Origin: Colocasia esculenta
Taxonomy: Eukaryota > Streptophyta > Magnoliopsida > Alismatales > Araceae
Length of the DNA: 64,000 nucleotides
Direction: 5' to 3'
NCBI GenBank assembly: GCA_014218235.1
Contig: CM024760.1
Coordinates: 7,358,049-7,422,048, forward strand
The notes under the pieces were generated by a model. It did no database searches. It saw nothing but the letters and a program-made list of their open reading frames with translations, and had not been told where the DNA came from. Position 1 is the first letter of the stretch. Each line of letters starts with the position of its first letter. Positions 10,713 through 22,060 of the stretch are shown piece by piece. Position numbers and translations under genes: made by a program.

Positions 10713-13700
10713 ATGGTACGTGGAGGACGCAGTCGGACGGTTGCCACGTCCATTGGCAGAGGGTCCGCGACCCCGTCCACGACAGGTATACGTATGTGTA
10801 AACACAATATTCTAGAATTTATTGTTCATATTAAATGCATGAGAACTAACGTACATACAAGAAAGCAGGGACTGCCTCCCCGTCCATGTCTGCCTCCAGG
10901 TCCGCGACAGGTATATGCATATGTACACAAAAAACCATATGGGTATTATTGTTTATATTGATTTCACGAGAACTAACGTACATACAATTTTGCAGGGACT
11001 GCCTCCCCGTCCACGCCCGTCGTCCCAGCGACAGGTAAATTTCTATATTGTTGTTTATTTGAAATTCATAATTTCTAATGTGTATGAAATTTTGCAGGGA
11101 CTGCCTCCCCGTCCACGCCCGTCGTCCCAGCGACAGGTAAATTTTTATATTGTTGTTTATTTGAAATTCATAATTTCTAATGTGTATGAAATTTTGCAGG
11201 GACTACCTCCCCGTCCACGCCCGTCGTCCCAGCGACAGGTAAATTTCTATATTGTTGTTTATTTGAAATTCATAATTTCTAATGTGTATGAAAATTTGCC
11301 TCCCTGCCGACCATCCGAGCAGTGCCACCTTCGTCTTCTTCCTCACCACAAGGTAAACGTATGTTTCAATAGATTAGTATGTTTGTTCTCTTGCAATTTA
11401 TACAATAATAGTGTACTAAATTATTTTCAACAGAGGTGGAGAGCCAGCATCCAGCAGCTGAGGAGGGGCCTCAGCTACCAGGACGACAACCATGCTGGAT
11501 CTCAGGGTAAAGTTCATCATCTCAGTGTTACTGTATTTGTTATTTAGGATATACATTTCATGTAGAAAATTAATGTGGAATTGCAGGGAGAAGATAGATC
11601 CCAGTCCTGCTTCCCGCTATATTACGACGCTGGTCCACGCACATATTCCGGGACCAGTGGATGCATGGAGAGACTTCCCGGTGCCAGTCCGGGATTTATT
11701 ATTTGACATGTTTACGGTATTTTTATTTTTTAGAAGAGTTGAAGTCATTTATTCAATTATTATTAATTTGGGTTTATTGCAGAACGTTGATTAATTTTAT
11801 TTCTTTACAGCGGAGGTTCGCGTTCACGAGACCCGAGGATCTCCCTCGAGCTCGAGCCGTCTGGGAGATTACGGCCCAGACTAATTTAAGAAAGTCGATG
11901 TGGGAGGTATGGGACAAGGCAATGAAGACCACAGGCAACAGGGATCCTATGGCTTGGGAGGATTACGGCCATGTTTGGCTGCGGAGGGACTATTGGGAGT
12001 CCCTTTGCGAGCGTTGGGCTGCTGGACCATGGCAGCAGCGGTCACAGGCGGCAATACGCAATAGAGCAACTCAACCGGAGAAGAATGTGCATACTAGTGG
12101 ATCCGTATCTTATGCGACCACAGTCAAAAATTGGTAAGTATTTTATTGTTCGATTCATATATACATATGGATTATTATTGTGAAACTAACTGATTTTGTT
12201 GAATTTTAAGCATCACGACCTGGAGCGTGCCCCTACTTTCCACGAGTTATTTGACCGGACTCATAAGCGGAAGGGGACGGATGACTATGTTACCGAGAGT
12301 GCCCGCACGATTGCTGTAAGTCAAACTTTAAATTATGAATTCAATTATGATATTAAAGTAATTTGTTTTCAATAATTTAATTTTAAATTATTTTATAGGA
12401 GACGTACGACAGGACGATGGCGGAGCGCTACACAGAGGGCACTCCCCAGCCAGATTTGGATGCGGACGCTTGGGTCGAGGCAGCGGGAGTGCCGAGGAAG
12501 GGTCGAGTGTACGGCTTTGGGGACAGCTTGGATACTCATCGAGTGTTGTCCTCATATGCCAGTTCGATCGCTCCCCCGGCACACGAGAGTTCATCTTCTG
12601 CGCCGCCCGTCAGTGGTGTAGAGGACATTAGAGGCATCATTCGGGAGGAGCTACGTGCAGAGCTACAGACGCAGCGGGTAGAGCTAGAGACGCAGCGGGT
12701 ACAGCTACAGACGCAGTTCAGCGATATGGTTCAGCAGTTCATCTCAATAATGCAGGGAGTACGCCCCACACAGCCAGCAGCTCAGGTCAGTATTAGTATT
12801 AATTTCATATACTTAGGATTGGGACGGGCGTTCAATTGACGGATCTAAAAAATAACAAATTACATATAAAAGGTTAAAACACACAACCCGGGGGTCCAAA
12901 ATCCCAAATAGGGATCTGATCGGCGTGCCGTTTCTCCCACACTACTGGGTGGGTTAACGTGACGTGTGTGAACTGACGGATTCGAATTTGGATTCCCGGA
13001 TTGGGTCGGGCGTTCAATTGACGGATCTAGAAAACACCCAAGTATATATAAAGGGTCAAAACACACAACCCGGGGGTCCAAAATCCCAAATAGGGATCGG
13101 ATCGGCGTGTCGTTTTCTCTGACACGACCGGGTGGGTTAAAGTGACATGTGGAAACTGACGGAATCCAATTTGTATCTCCGGATTGGGTTGGACATTAAA
13201 ATGACGGATCTAAAAAACACCCAAGTATATATAAAGGGTCAAAACACACAACCCGGGGGTCCAAAATCCCAAATAGGGATCGGATCGGCGTACCGTTTTC
13301 TTCGACACGATCGGGTGGGTTAAAGTGACGTGTGGGAACTCACGGAATCCAATTTGGATCTCCGAATTGGGTTGGGCATTGAAATGACGGATCTAAAAAC
13401 ACGGTCAAGCATATATAAATGGTTAAAACAAGCAACCCGGGGGTCTAAAATCTCAAATAGGGATCCGATCGACGTGCCGTTTTCTCTGACACGACCGGGT
13501 GGGTTAAAGTGACGTGTAGAAACTGACGGAATCCAATTTGGATCTCCGGATTGGGTTGGGCATTCAAAGGACGGATCTAAAAACGGGCAAGTATATATAA
13601 AAGGTTAAAACACACAACCCGGGGGTCCAAAATCCCAAATAGGGATCCGATCGACGTGCCATTTTCTCCGACACGACCGGCTAGGTTAAAGTGATGTGTA

Positions 13701-15413
13701 GAAACTGACGGAATCCAATTTGGATCCCCGGATTGGGTTGGGCATTCAAAGGACGGATCTAAAAACACGGTCAAGCATATATAAATGGTTAAAACACGCA
13801 ACCCATCTAAAATCCCAAATAGGGATCCGATCGACGTGCTGTTTTCTTCGACACGACCGGGTGGGTTAAAGTGACGTGTAGAAACTGACGGAATCCAATT
13901 TGGATCTTCGGATTGGGTGGGCATTCAAAGGATGGATCTAAAAACGGCCAAGTATATATAAAAGGTTAAAACACACAACCCGGGGGTCCAAAATCCCAAA
14001 TATGGATCCGATCGACGTGCCTTTTCTCTGACACGACCGGATGGGTTAAAGTGACGTATAGAAACTGACGGAATCTAATTTGGATCCCCGGATTGGGTTG
14101 GGCATTCAAAGGACGGATCTAAAAACATGGTCAAGCATATATAAATAGTTAAAACACGCAACCCGGGGTCTAAAATTCCAAATAGGGATCCGATTAACGT
14201 ACCGTTTTCTCCGACACGACCGGGTGGGTAAAGTGACGTGTAGAAACTGACGGAATCCAATTTGGATCTCCGGATTGGGTTGGACATTCAAAGGACGGAT
14301 CTAAAAACGGGCAAATATATATAAAGGTTAAAACACAACCCGGGGGTCCAAAATCCCAAATAGGGATCCGATCGATGTGCCGTTTTCTCCGACACGACCG
14401 GGTGGGTTAAAGTGGCGTGTAGAAACTGACGGAATCTAATTTGGATCCCCGGATTGGGTTGGGCATTCAAAGGACGGATCTAAAACGAGCAAGTATATAT
14501 AAAAGGTTAAAACACACAACCCGGGGGTCCAAAATCCCAAATAGGGATCCGATCGACGTGTCGTTTTCTCCGACACGACCGGGTGGGTTAAAGTGACGTG
14601 TAGAAACTGACGGAATCAATTTGGATCCCCGGATTGGGTTGGGCATTCAAAGGACGGATCTAAAAACACGGTCATGCATATATAAATGGTTAAAACATGC
14701 AACCGGGGGTCCAAAATCCCAAATAGGGATCCGATCGACGTGCCGTTTTCTCTGACACGACCGGGTGGGTTAAATTGACATGTAGAAACTGACGGAATCC
14801 AATTTGGATCTCCGGATTGGGTTGGGCATTCAATGGACGGATCTAAAAATGGGCAAGTATATATAAAAGGTCAAAACACACAACCCGGGGGTCCAGAATC
14901 CCAAATAGGGATCCGATCAATGTGTCGTTTTCTCCGACACGACCGGGTGGGTTAAACTGGTGTGGAGAAACTGACAGAATCCAATTTGGATCCCCGGATT
15001 GGGCTGGGCATTCAAAGGACGGATCTAAAAACACGGCCAAGCATATATAAATGGTTAAAACACGCAACCGGGGGTCTAAAATCCCAAATAGGGATCCGAT
15101 CGACGTGCCGTTTTCTCCGACACCACCAGGTGGGTTAAAGTGACGTGTGGGAACTGACGAAATCCAATTTGGATCTCCGGATTGGGTTGGGCATTCAAAG
15201 GACGGATCTAAAAATACCCAAGAAAATGATGGATTTAAAAATAGTATTGTATTAAGCTTGAGAAATAATCACATGTTTTAAATTTCATTTTTGAAAATAA
15301 TGTATGTCTTTTATTTATTATTAATGTTTCTCATTTTAATTTGTTTTATATAGGATCCAGCTCCAGACGATGACGAGGCAGGGACAGCAGACGATCCAGC
15401 AGATCTATCTTGA
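10713..15413 (+). CDS. TNPA-like CACTA accessory protein (Ptta/En/Spm family), multi-exon, probably damaged
   Basis: Likely exons: 10713-10785, 10869-10910, 10996-11034, 11098-11136, 11200-11238, 11323-11352, 11434-11506, about 11587-11716, 11811-12133, 12211-12315, 12399-12785 and 15354-15413, each next to GT or AG signals. The first exons give Ser/Thr/Pro-rich repeats. The 11811 exon carries the Ptta/En/Spm region (FTRPEDLPRARAVWEI, WLRRDYWESLCERWAAGPWQ, RSQAAIRNRA, then HTSGSVSY). The 12399 exon ends in Gln-rich heptad-like repeats (LQTQRVELETQRV), likely a coiled coil. The last exon encodes an acidic tail and stops with TGA. TNPA-type proteins bind the subterminal repeats. Joins at 11506/11587 and 12133/12211 do not keep frame as I place them, so either splicing differs or the gene is broken. 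Confidence 0.7.
10996..11310 (+). repeat. Tandem exon-plus-intron repeat, 102-bp period, in the TNPA-like gene
   Basis: A 39-nt exon starting GGACTGCCTCCCCGTCCACG and ending CCCAGCGACAG is followed by a 63-nt intron (GTAAATTT to TTTTGCAG). The unit begins at 10996, 11098 and 11200, and the intron part recurs once more up to about 11300. Since 39 is a multiple of 3 and all copies have the same phase, each duplication adds 13 residues without shifting the frame. The exon at 10869-10910 is an older 42-nt relative. Confidence 0.9.
12818..15213. repeat. Tandem array, about 13.2 copies of a 182-bp unit, inside the last TNPA intron
   Basis: Units begin with ATTGGGT-like words at 12818, 13000, 13183, 13366, 13550, 13732, 13912, 14092, 14273, 14453, 14633, 14816 and 14998, with a partial copy from 15181. 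Each holds GACGGATCTAAAAA, AACCCGGGGGTCCAAAATCC, ATAGGGATCCGATCGACGTG and GACACGACCGGGTGGGTTAA. Neighbours differ at scattered positions and by small indels. GT at 12786 and AG at 15353 bound the intron that contains it. The minus-strand reading frames here merely repeat with the array. Confidence 0.95.
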
Positions 15414-15574
15414 TTTTTGTATTCATTATTCTATATGATTTTATATTTATTGTATTTTATGATTTTATGTTGATTGTGAGTATTTGTTAAATTTATGTAT
15501 ATTGTAGCAGGTTTGACATTTTAGCAATGTTGACAAATCATTTTTATTTGCCTATTTAAAAAAAATATGGTGTA

Positions 15575-15963
15575 TTTTCCGACGGATTTTTCGACGGATA
15601 AGTATCTGTCGGAACTGATAAATTACCGACGGAAAAACACCGTCGGTAATTCCGTCAGAATATACTGACGGATTTTTCGACGGATAAGTATCCGTCGGAA
15701 CTGATAAATTACCGACGGAAAAACACCGTCGGTAATTCCGTCGAAAAATACTGATGGCTTTCCCGACGGATTATATCTGTCGGAGTTTTCGACCGAATTC
15801 CGACGGAATCGTCATCCGTCGGAAATTTCTGACCAAGTATTTCCGACGGACAGTTTCCGACGAGCTTTGGACGGAAAGCGGTCGGAAGGCACCTTTTCCG
15901 ACGGAATACCGTCGTATTTCCGACGGATTCGGTCCGTCGGAAATAGCGCATTTTCTTGTAGTG
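15575..15963. repeat. 3' subterminal repeat zone and TIR of the CACTA element
   Basis: Dense CCGACGGA / TCCGTCGG words, with an about 85-bp block (TTTTTCGACGGATAAGTATC onwards) present twice in tandem between 15587 and 15750. The zone ends in the inverted TIR CGCATTTTCTTGTAGTG. Confidence 0.9.
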
Positions 15964-16894
15964 CTAGTTCATCTACTACTCTCATCTATTCTTGGTACTC
16001 TCTTGGCCATGTGTGATTGTCTAAGATAAAAACATGACTATGCTAGGCAACATTATAGGGCCCGATCTGGTCCTTGGGAGGAGCACCTGAAAGGCTATAA
16101 CTCGCGAGGGTCTAATGATCAAGGTGATTGGCATACACCTAACACATGACATGCAAGATTGATCTAAGACAATTCACAAACATTCCTGTACATGATACTT
16201 GACTTGTGGTTGATAAGATGATCGACCAAACACATGTTACTTGATTTACTTGCTATCGTGACTTGTGCGCTGCTATGCAATTTACTTGTAACTTGAAATA
16301 TGGCTAAATATTTTGTTGTACTTGTTACCTGCGAAGGTATTCTTGTATTGTAATCTTACTGACACGACTATACCTGATCTTTCTCGTACTTGCTCGTTCT
16401 TGCTAGTTATCCTGCTTGATAAATGGTTAAACACTTAAAGTCTGCTTGTTTACACGAGATATTAAGTCCTACTGAGCGTTATTCGCTCATCCTGCATTTT
16501 TATTTAATGTGTTTCAGGCGAGTATGACGATGACCACACTCACGAGGACGGGACAGAGGATGATGCTCAGAGTGACCCATTATCAGCAACCGGTGCTATC
16601 TAGTAGTAGTCTGTTAGTATAGTTATGAGTTAGTGAGTCAGTTAGTCGTTATGTAATAGTTTGATTTTGAATAAAGTACTATGGGCCCTAGTTTGGCTAT
16701 GATACGGTGATGTATTAGTCAGTTTATGAAGATGATGAGTTATTAGTGAATGTAATGGAGATTGTTGGATTATTAATGAGATATGAGGTTGTTTGGTATT
16801 ATTTCCATTTGTGTAATGGTTTGTTATTTATTTCTCGCTCTGTACTATTTAATAACTATAATTCCGCTCCGATATTCCATGTCGGGGCGTTACA

Positions 16895-18344
16895 CAATAC
16901 CTTCAGCAGGTGAAGAACCGAACAGAGGGCCTCCTCTACTTCGAAATCATCCATGTCTCACGGGAGCAGAATGTGCGGGCCGATGCACTCGCCAAGTTGG
17001 CATCTTTAGGCAACGTCGCCCCTTCTCACTCCGTATTCATAGAAGAGCTCTCCTCTCCGAGCATAGAGGCAGATGTGGCTGCCATCGAGGTTGATCCTCC
17101 AGCTCCGAGCTGGATAGACCCCCTCATGGCATATCTGCTTCGAAATGAGCTTCCGTCTGACCAAGGCGAAGCCCGCAAGATCAGGCTGCACTCTCAGAGG
17201 TTCGCCCTCATAGAAGGTCAACTGTACTGACGATCCCTCTCGAGACCTCCTCTGCGGTGCCTCAGCCCCGTTGAGGCAGCATCAGCTACCGAAGAAGCCC
17301 ACGAAGGGTTGTGCAGAAGCCACTTGGGGGGCAAAACGCTGGCGCGCAGCTTCATTCGAGCCGGATTCTGGTGGTCTTCTCTGCAAAAGGACTGCATGTC
17401 CTTCGTCAGAAGGTGTCCGGAATGTCAGAAGTTCGGGCAGCTTATCAAGCAGCCTGTGGAGCAACTTCATACCTTGTTCGAACCTCGCCCTTTCGCCAGA
17501 TGGGGCATCGACATATTGGGTCCGTTCCCAGAAGCTCAAGGGCGGAAGAAATTCCTGTTCGTCGCTCGATTACTTCACCAAATGGATCAAAGTAGAACCC
17601 ATTTCTACCATCACCGACCGAGCTGCATGAAAGTTCATTTGGAAGAGCATCCTTTGCCGCTTCGGCGTCCCCAAGGTGATTGCCTCCGACAACGGGAAAT
17701 AGTTTGATAGCACGTTCTTCAAGTAGAAATGCTCCGAGCTCGGCATCTATAACCACTTCATCTCTGTTGCACATCCACAGGCAAATGGTTTGGTTGAGAA
17801 CGCCAATCGGACATTGCTACATGGGATACGCACAAGAGTTGAAGCCGCAGGAGGATCATGGATCGAAGAACTTCCCAACGTGCTGTGGTGTCACCGAACT
17901 ACTGCTCTGGTGGCCACTGGAGAAACTCCTTTTCATCTGGCCTACGGCACCGAAGCGGTAGTACCTTTAGAAGTAGCTCTTCCTACCGTCCGAACTGCTC
18001 ACTTCTATGAAGTCGCCAACAATCAAGTGCTTAGGGAGAACCTAGACATGTTTGGTGAACGACAAAACGACGCCAGCATCAGACTAGTCTCCTACCAATA
18101 GCGGCTGGCTCAATATTACAACTCCCGAGTTCGGGAACAACACTTTTTCCAAGGAGATCTTGTTCTTCGCCGCTGTTCGGCATCAGACCCCCGAAAAGCG
18201 GTAGGAAAGCTTTCCCCCAAATGGGAAGGACCTTATCAGGTCATCCAGGTTCTCGAAAAAGGCTCCTATAAGCTAACTACTACTAGTGGCGAAGTCATAC
18301 CCAGAACCTGGCATGTATCCAACTTAAAGGCTTACTATTTATAA
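16895..18344 (+). pseudogene. Ty3/gypsy (Tat-type) pol, integrase part
   Basis: This continues the reading interrupted at 2684 (end of RNase H: YLQQVKNRTEGLLYFEIIHV, RADALAKLASLG). An integrase follows: H2C2 zinc-binding region (HEGLCRSHLGG to RRCPECQKFG), first catalytic Asp in RWGIDILGPFPEA, second in ASDNGK, Glu in ANGLVENANR, and a C-terminal GPY-type module (KWEGPYQVIQVLEKGSYKL) ending near TAA at 18342. The D,D,E residues are all visible, but stops (about 17228, 17701, 18100) and frameshifts (about 17570, 17630) kill the frame. The order RNase H then integrase fits Ty3/gypsy. Confidence 0.85.
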
Positions 18345-18659
18345 AAGCCTTGTGTTCGGAGTTTAAACTCTGCTATCATTCTAATTGGTCTGTCAGAGTT
18401 ATTCGGGTACCCCTAGTCAAAGCTTTAAAGCTTGGGACTGGCGTGACACCCAAGAAACTCTAGGTGTTAAATGAACCCCAGGTAAGGACTCCGGTCCCTA
18501 GGATCCTGTGCAGTATTTGTGAACCCCATAGCGACCAAACGAACCATGGTTCGAGCAGAGTATAGTGAAGACATTGGCGTAAAAAGGATTGTATTTTCAT
18601 TCTTGCAGAGAGTACAAAAGGCCCTGAGGACCAACTTACAAAAAGAGGAAAAAATAGCC
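18345..18659. other. Spacer between gypsy pol and the antisense ORF
   Basis: About 315 bases with no open frame worth calling. It holds the 3' non-coding part of the pol transcript and, on the other strand, the sequence after the end of the antisense ORF. Confidence 0.5.
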
Positions 18660-20903
18660 TAAGGAGACTTCTCAGGCGGAGCTTGTTCGGAGGGACCTGC
18701 CGCGTCGGAGGGATATCTTCCTGCTTGGAAGATGGAGTACCGAACCCCGTCTAGGCATTCGTCTCCTGTGCGGCAACGACACTCTCCAGCGGCTGCGTCA
18801 AAGGCTTCTTGGGCATATTCGTCTGTCGCCAGTCGTCGTCCGCGCTCCTCCCCAGCTAGTCTGACCGTGTAGCAGAGTGCGCCATACTGCTCTAGGTCCT
18901 CCTTGAAATCCAGCCCAGCTTTATACTTGGTGACGCCCTTCTCCTCGGCTTCCGTTAAGACCTTCGAAAGCACCTCTTTTCGGCTTGGACCACGGTCAGG
19001 TCCAATTCGGAAGCTCGGAGTGCCACTTCAAGCCCTTCAATCTTCCTCACCAGCTCGGCCTCGCGAGCCTTGTGTTGCGCCTGAAGGTCTTCGCAAAAGG
19101 CAGATTCCGCCTCCCATATTTGTTGGTGGCCTTGCGACCTCAGAGCGAGGTCCTTCAGCACTGCCAACGAACGAGTGATGTCGTCTACCAACGTCTCCAC
19201 ATCTATCGAGGAATCGTCCGCGCCGATCTCCCTTTGAGAAACCTCCTCGGAGCGTCGGGGAGTCGCCTCTGGACTCAGCTCTTGGCACTTCGCCACCCTT
19301 TCTAGATAAGCTGCTGCCGATGGCCTGATCAACGTCACTCCCACTTGGAGAGCTCGGTCCCCTTTAATCCTCGGTGGCGGCTCCACTTTGGGGGACGACA
19401 GCGGTCCCTGTGACGTCAGCGGCATCGTCACCTGTCACATTTGCTGCCGCTTCTCGGTCTGCCGTCGTGATGGGGGATATCAGAAGACTTTCCTCTGTCT
19501 CCTCTGCTTGCTCGGCTCCTGCCTTATCCAGAACAACCTGAGTGCGATGTTCTGCCATCCCAGGAGAAGTGACAGCAACCAGGATCTCATCTCCTGCTAC
19601 ACTCGCTTTGCCGACTGCAGCGACCGGGGCTTTAGCAGTGACCTCCTCTCTTCGGCCCACCGTAGGGCCCAGGGATGCAGCGGTCTCCACCTGCTCAGTT
19701 TCTTCTTCAGAATGGTCGCTCACGACCACTAAACCTAGCTATGCATTCATCCGCTCAACCATTTGGGGCCTTACAGCGGCGCTGCTTGGCTTCACCACTT
19801 CGGCCGCCTTCACAAACTTGCTTTTCTTCTGTTGTGGCTGGAGTGTGGTCTCTTCCTCAGCCTCCGGAGCTGCCCTCTTCTGGGATGTAGACTCCTTCCG
19901 CAGACTTATTTTTAGGGGCTTCCCCTTGGAAGCCCAGACGCCCCTCTGGCAACCTGTCTCCCCCGCAGGCTCTAGACGTTCAGCAACCACCGCCGCTGCA
20001 GGACAGCCCATGACCTCTACAGGTGCCGGAACTACTGACAGGATTCCATCAGCACCCAAGCAAGTCAAGTAGGACGTGATCTGAATCTGTTCGTCATGGT
20101 CTGCCATGGCCTCCTTATCGCGTCCAGCGGCCAATTCCTCAACAGCTGCACGGAAGAAGAGTCAGAGCAAGCCCTAACCAAATCAAGGAAAATCCGTGAG
20201 CAATACTTACTCCATGGGCGGCTCAAACCATCCTTGACGAGGCAGAACTCCATCAAGTAGTATTCAGCGTTTCGCACGGAGGCCATGTTCAAACTATCAG
20301 AGGCTAGCGCCTCGTCTTGAATCAGCATGGGATAGCGCTCTTTCTGCAGCGTCCGAACATGAGTGGGGAACCCCCACTCTGGAACATCTGGCCGGCGACC
20401 AACGAAGAACACCCGATGCGTCCACCATTTGTTATTGGAGTATTTGCCCCCGAAGTTGATCTGCATCCTGTTCGGGCGATGTTTGGAGTAGTAGATGTCG
20501 TGCCCCAATTACGGCAACGACGTGAGGTTGAACTGTGCTCGGAAGACGTCTGTCGAGCCTCATACGCCGCGTTCCTTGCAGACGATGCAAAAGACGCATA
20601 TCATCCGCCAAGGTTAGGCGTTAGCTGAATGGGAGCGATTCCCCAAATATTCAGCAGTGCCTTCACCACTTCTGGCAACGGTAGTTGGAATCCCGCTTCC
20701 AGGAGGTCGAGGGAAAGGGCGATGCAACCTGGTTTGTTCACCAGGTGCGATTCCTCCTCTTTGGCGAAGATAATCCCGTACTTGTCTCCAATGCGAAAGC
20801 ATTCGCGGAGCCCCCTGAAGAAGCGATACTTGCGCCCCCGTGGCACGGCTGGCACCGTCGCGCTCGCTGAAGCCACAGTGACTTCTTTCTCCTTCCGTGA
20901 CAT
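18660..20903 (-). pseudogene. Antisense additional ORF (aORF) of the Tat-type element, spliced, decayed
   Basis: Read on the minus strand from ATG at 20903 (MSRKEKEVTV). The N-terminal part has FRGLRECFRIGDKYGI, LLEAGFQLPLPEVVKALLN and IAPIQLTPN, the pattern of the plant putative gypsy-type transposon domain (PF04195). A middle part (20508-20211) includes WWTHRVFFVGRRPDVPEWGF. A canonical intron lies at 20210-20146 (GTAAGTATTG to TTCCGTGCAG). The rest is Lys/Ala/Glu-rich and then coiled-coil-like (19431-18660: LQAQHKAREAELVRKIEGLE). Stops near 20601 and 20510 and frame changes near 19735, 19400 and 18960 break it. Tat-lineage elements are known to carry antisense ORFs between pol and the 3' LTR. 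Function unknown, possibly gag-related or regulatory. Confidence 0.7.
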
Positions 20904-21294
20904 GGTTGCCGGAAGAGGGAACAGAAGAAGAAACGACAGCAACAAGAAGAACAAATGAGAAGCAGCAGGTTCGCGGAGAAGACGAAGTGCAGTAGGGTTT
21001 TGCAAAACTGTAAAACCCTACTTTCGCCTCCTCCTCCATATAAGGAAAGAAGAGCGCGAAAACCGAAAACGTGGAAAGGCGTTCGATTAAACATGCCGTT
21101 GCGTGACCACCTAGCTACGTCACCTCCGCAATGATGGTCTCCTTCGTTCTCGAGCAGAACCCAAACGGCATCGCCAGATGACCGTTCGTGGCGCCGAGGT
21201 CAACATCGCATTTAATGCGAAAGACAGCCAAGCAGACCTCCTCTCTCAAGGCGCTCGGGAGTCCAAGCACACTTGAGAGAGTGGGGGGCAAGTA

Positions 21295-22023
21295 TGGTGG
21301 CCATTTCTAGCCACCCAGGCCCGTAGGACCCATCATGGCCCAGTACAGCCCTGGACGGTGAACGCAGTCTGCGGACCCCGAGCAGGAGCCCCGCGTAGGG
21401 CATCTTTAGGCCCCAAGGGTATTCTCCGGACACCCTGTAATCTGTTTGGTCCAGGCACATCCTTCCGAACAGCATTGGCTCGAAGCATGCCTTAGCTTCG
21501 TCAACTCTATACCACCCAGCACCGAGCAGACGGTCGTTACCGAATAGCCCGTCTGCTCGGACCTCCCGGGCAAGAGGAGCAGCAAAGTCCGTCGCCAATT
21601 AGCGACGGTTACACCCACGAAGGGGCGCACGCCCCACGATCTAGTGGTGCGTCACCCGCTGGATCCCTCAATGGACGCCTCAATGCGTAACTCCCGCCAT
21701 GAGCACCAACCGACACGCCCTTTTCGGTAACGTAGGGGGATGTAACGCTTCACCTCTTCGATGCCTACGCCTATAAAAGGTCCAGGTGATCTCCATGCAA
21801 AGGTATACAATCTTCCTAAGAAGACTTGCTCTAGTGTGTCTCATACACTGAACCTTCCTCTTCCAAGCCTTGGAGTCTACCTCTAACTTAGGCATCGGAG
21901 GGTTCTCCCCGGTTCTTCAATCGGGCTCCCCTGATCCCGTTCTGGTTTTGCAGGCTTTCGTCCGTCACCGGTGATCGTCTTCCCTGTCTTCAAGTGTAGG
22001 CCCGTTTGGTTCTAGCCCAAACA
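21295..22023 (+). mobile_element. Probable 3' LTR of the Tat-type gypsy element
   Basis: A purine-rich tract (GAGAGAGTGGGGGGCAAG, ending near 21292) is followed by TGGTGGCC at 21295. The proposed end is CCCAAACA at 22023, giving 729 bp. A TATA box (TATAAAAGG, 21772-21780) sits where a U3 promoter should be. The 5' LTR is not in the window, so the borders are inferred from the tract and TG...CA ends only. Confidence 0.5.
21772..21780 (+). promoter_or_regulatory. TATA box of the gypsy LTR
   Basis: TATAAAAGG within the proposed LTR, about 250 bases before its 3' end, in line with a retrotransposon U3/R border. Confidence 0.55.
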
Positions 22024-22060
22024 GAGAAATACCTCATTACCACATAGCCTATTCTCAAAT

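Larger units (their letters stand above)
4967..15963 (+). mobile_element. CACTA (CMC/EnSpm) DNA transposon, 10,997 bp
   Basis: The element begins CACTACAAGAGAAAGCG at 4967 and ends with the inverted version (GCATTTTCTTGTAGTG) at 15963. A perfect 3-bp target duplication CTA (4964-4966 and 15964-15966) flanks it, as expected for this superfamily. Both ends carry subterminal arrays of CCGACGGA and its complement. Inside are a TNPD-like remnant (9061-10596) and a TNPA/Ptta-like gene (10713-15413), both on the + strand. The 3.8 kb before TNPD holds a (CT)n run, GC-rich leader duplications, a 76-bp tandem array and fragments of other genes. Clean termini and a perfect TSD point to a fairly recent insertion, but the transposase core is absent, so it would need help in trans. 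Confidence 0.95.
2685..16894 (+). mobile_element. Solo long LTR (two halves 2685-4966 and 15967-16894) split by a CACTA element
   Basis: The LTR runs from TGTAGCACCC at 2685 to GGGGCGTTACA at 16894. It is flanked by CACTA (2680-2684) and CAATA (16895-16899), an imperfect 5-bp target duplication inside gypsy pol. Without the CACTA insert it is about 3.2 kb, shorter than the 4.1-kb copy at 33725. No internal retrotransposon domains accompany it, so it is a solo LTR. A CpG-rich cluster of GTCGCGAC-like words lies at about 4008-4190 in otherwise AT-rich sequence. Confidence 0.85.

Noticed and set aside
13577..15067. Several minus-strand open frames of 60-115 codons with similar peptides
   Set aside because: They are readings of the 182-bp tandem array and repeat with its period. 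No start context or domain.
12818..15213. CRISPR-like array
   Set aside because: The units are contiguous 182-bp tandem repeats without unique spacers, in a plant transposon.
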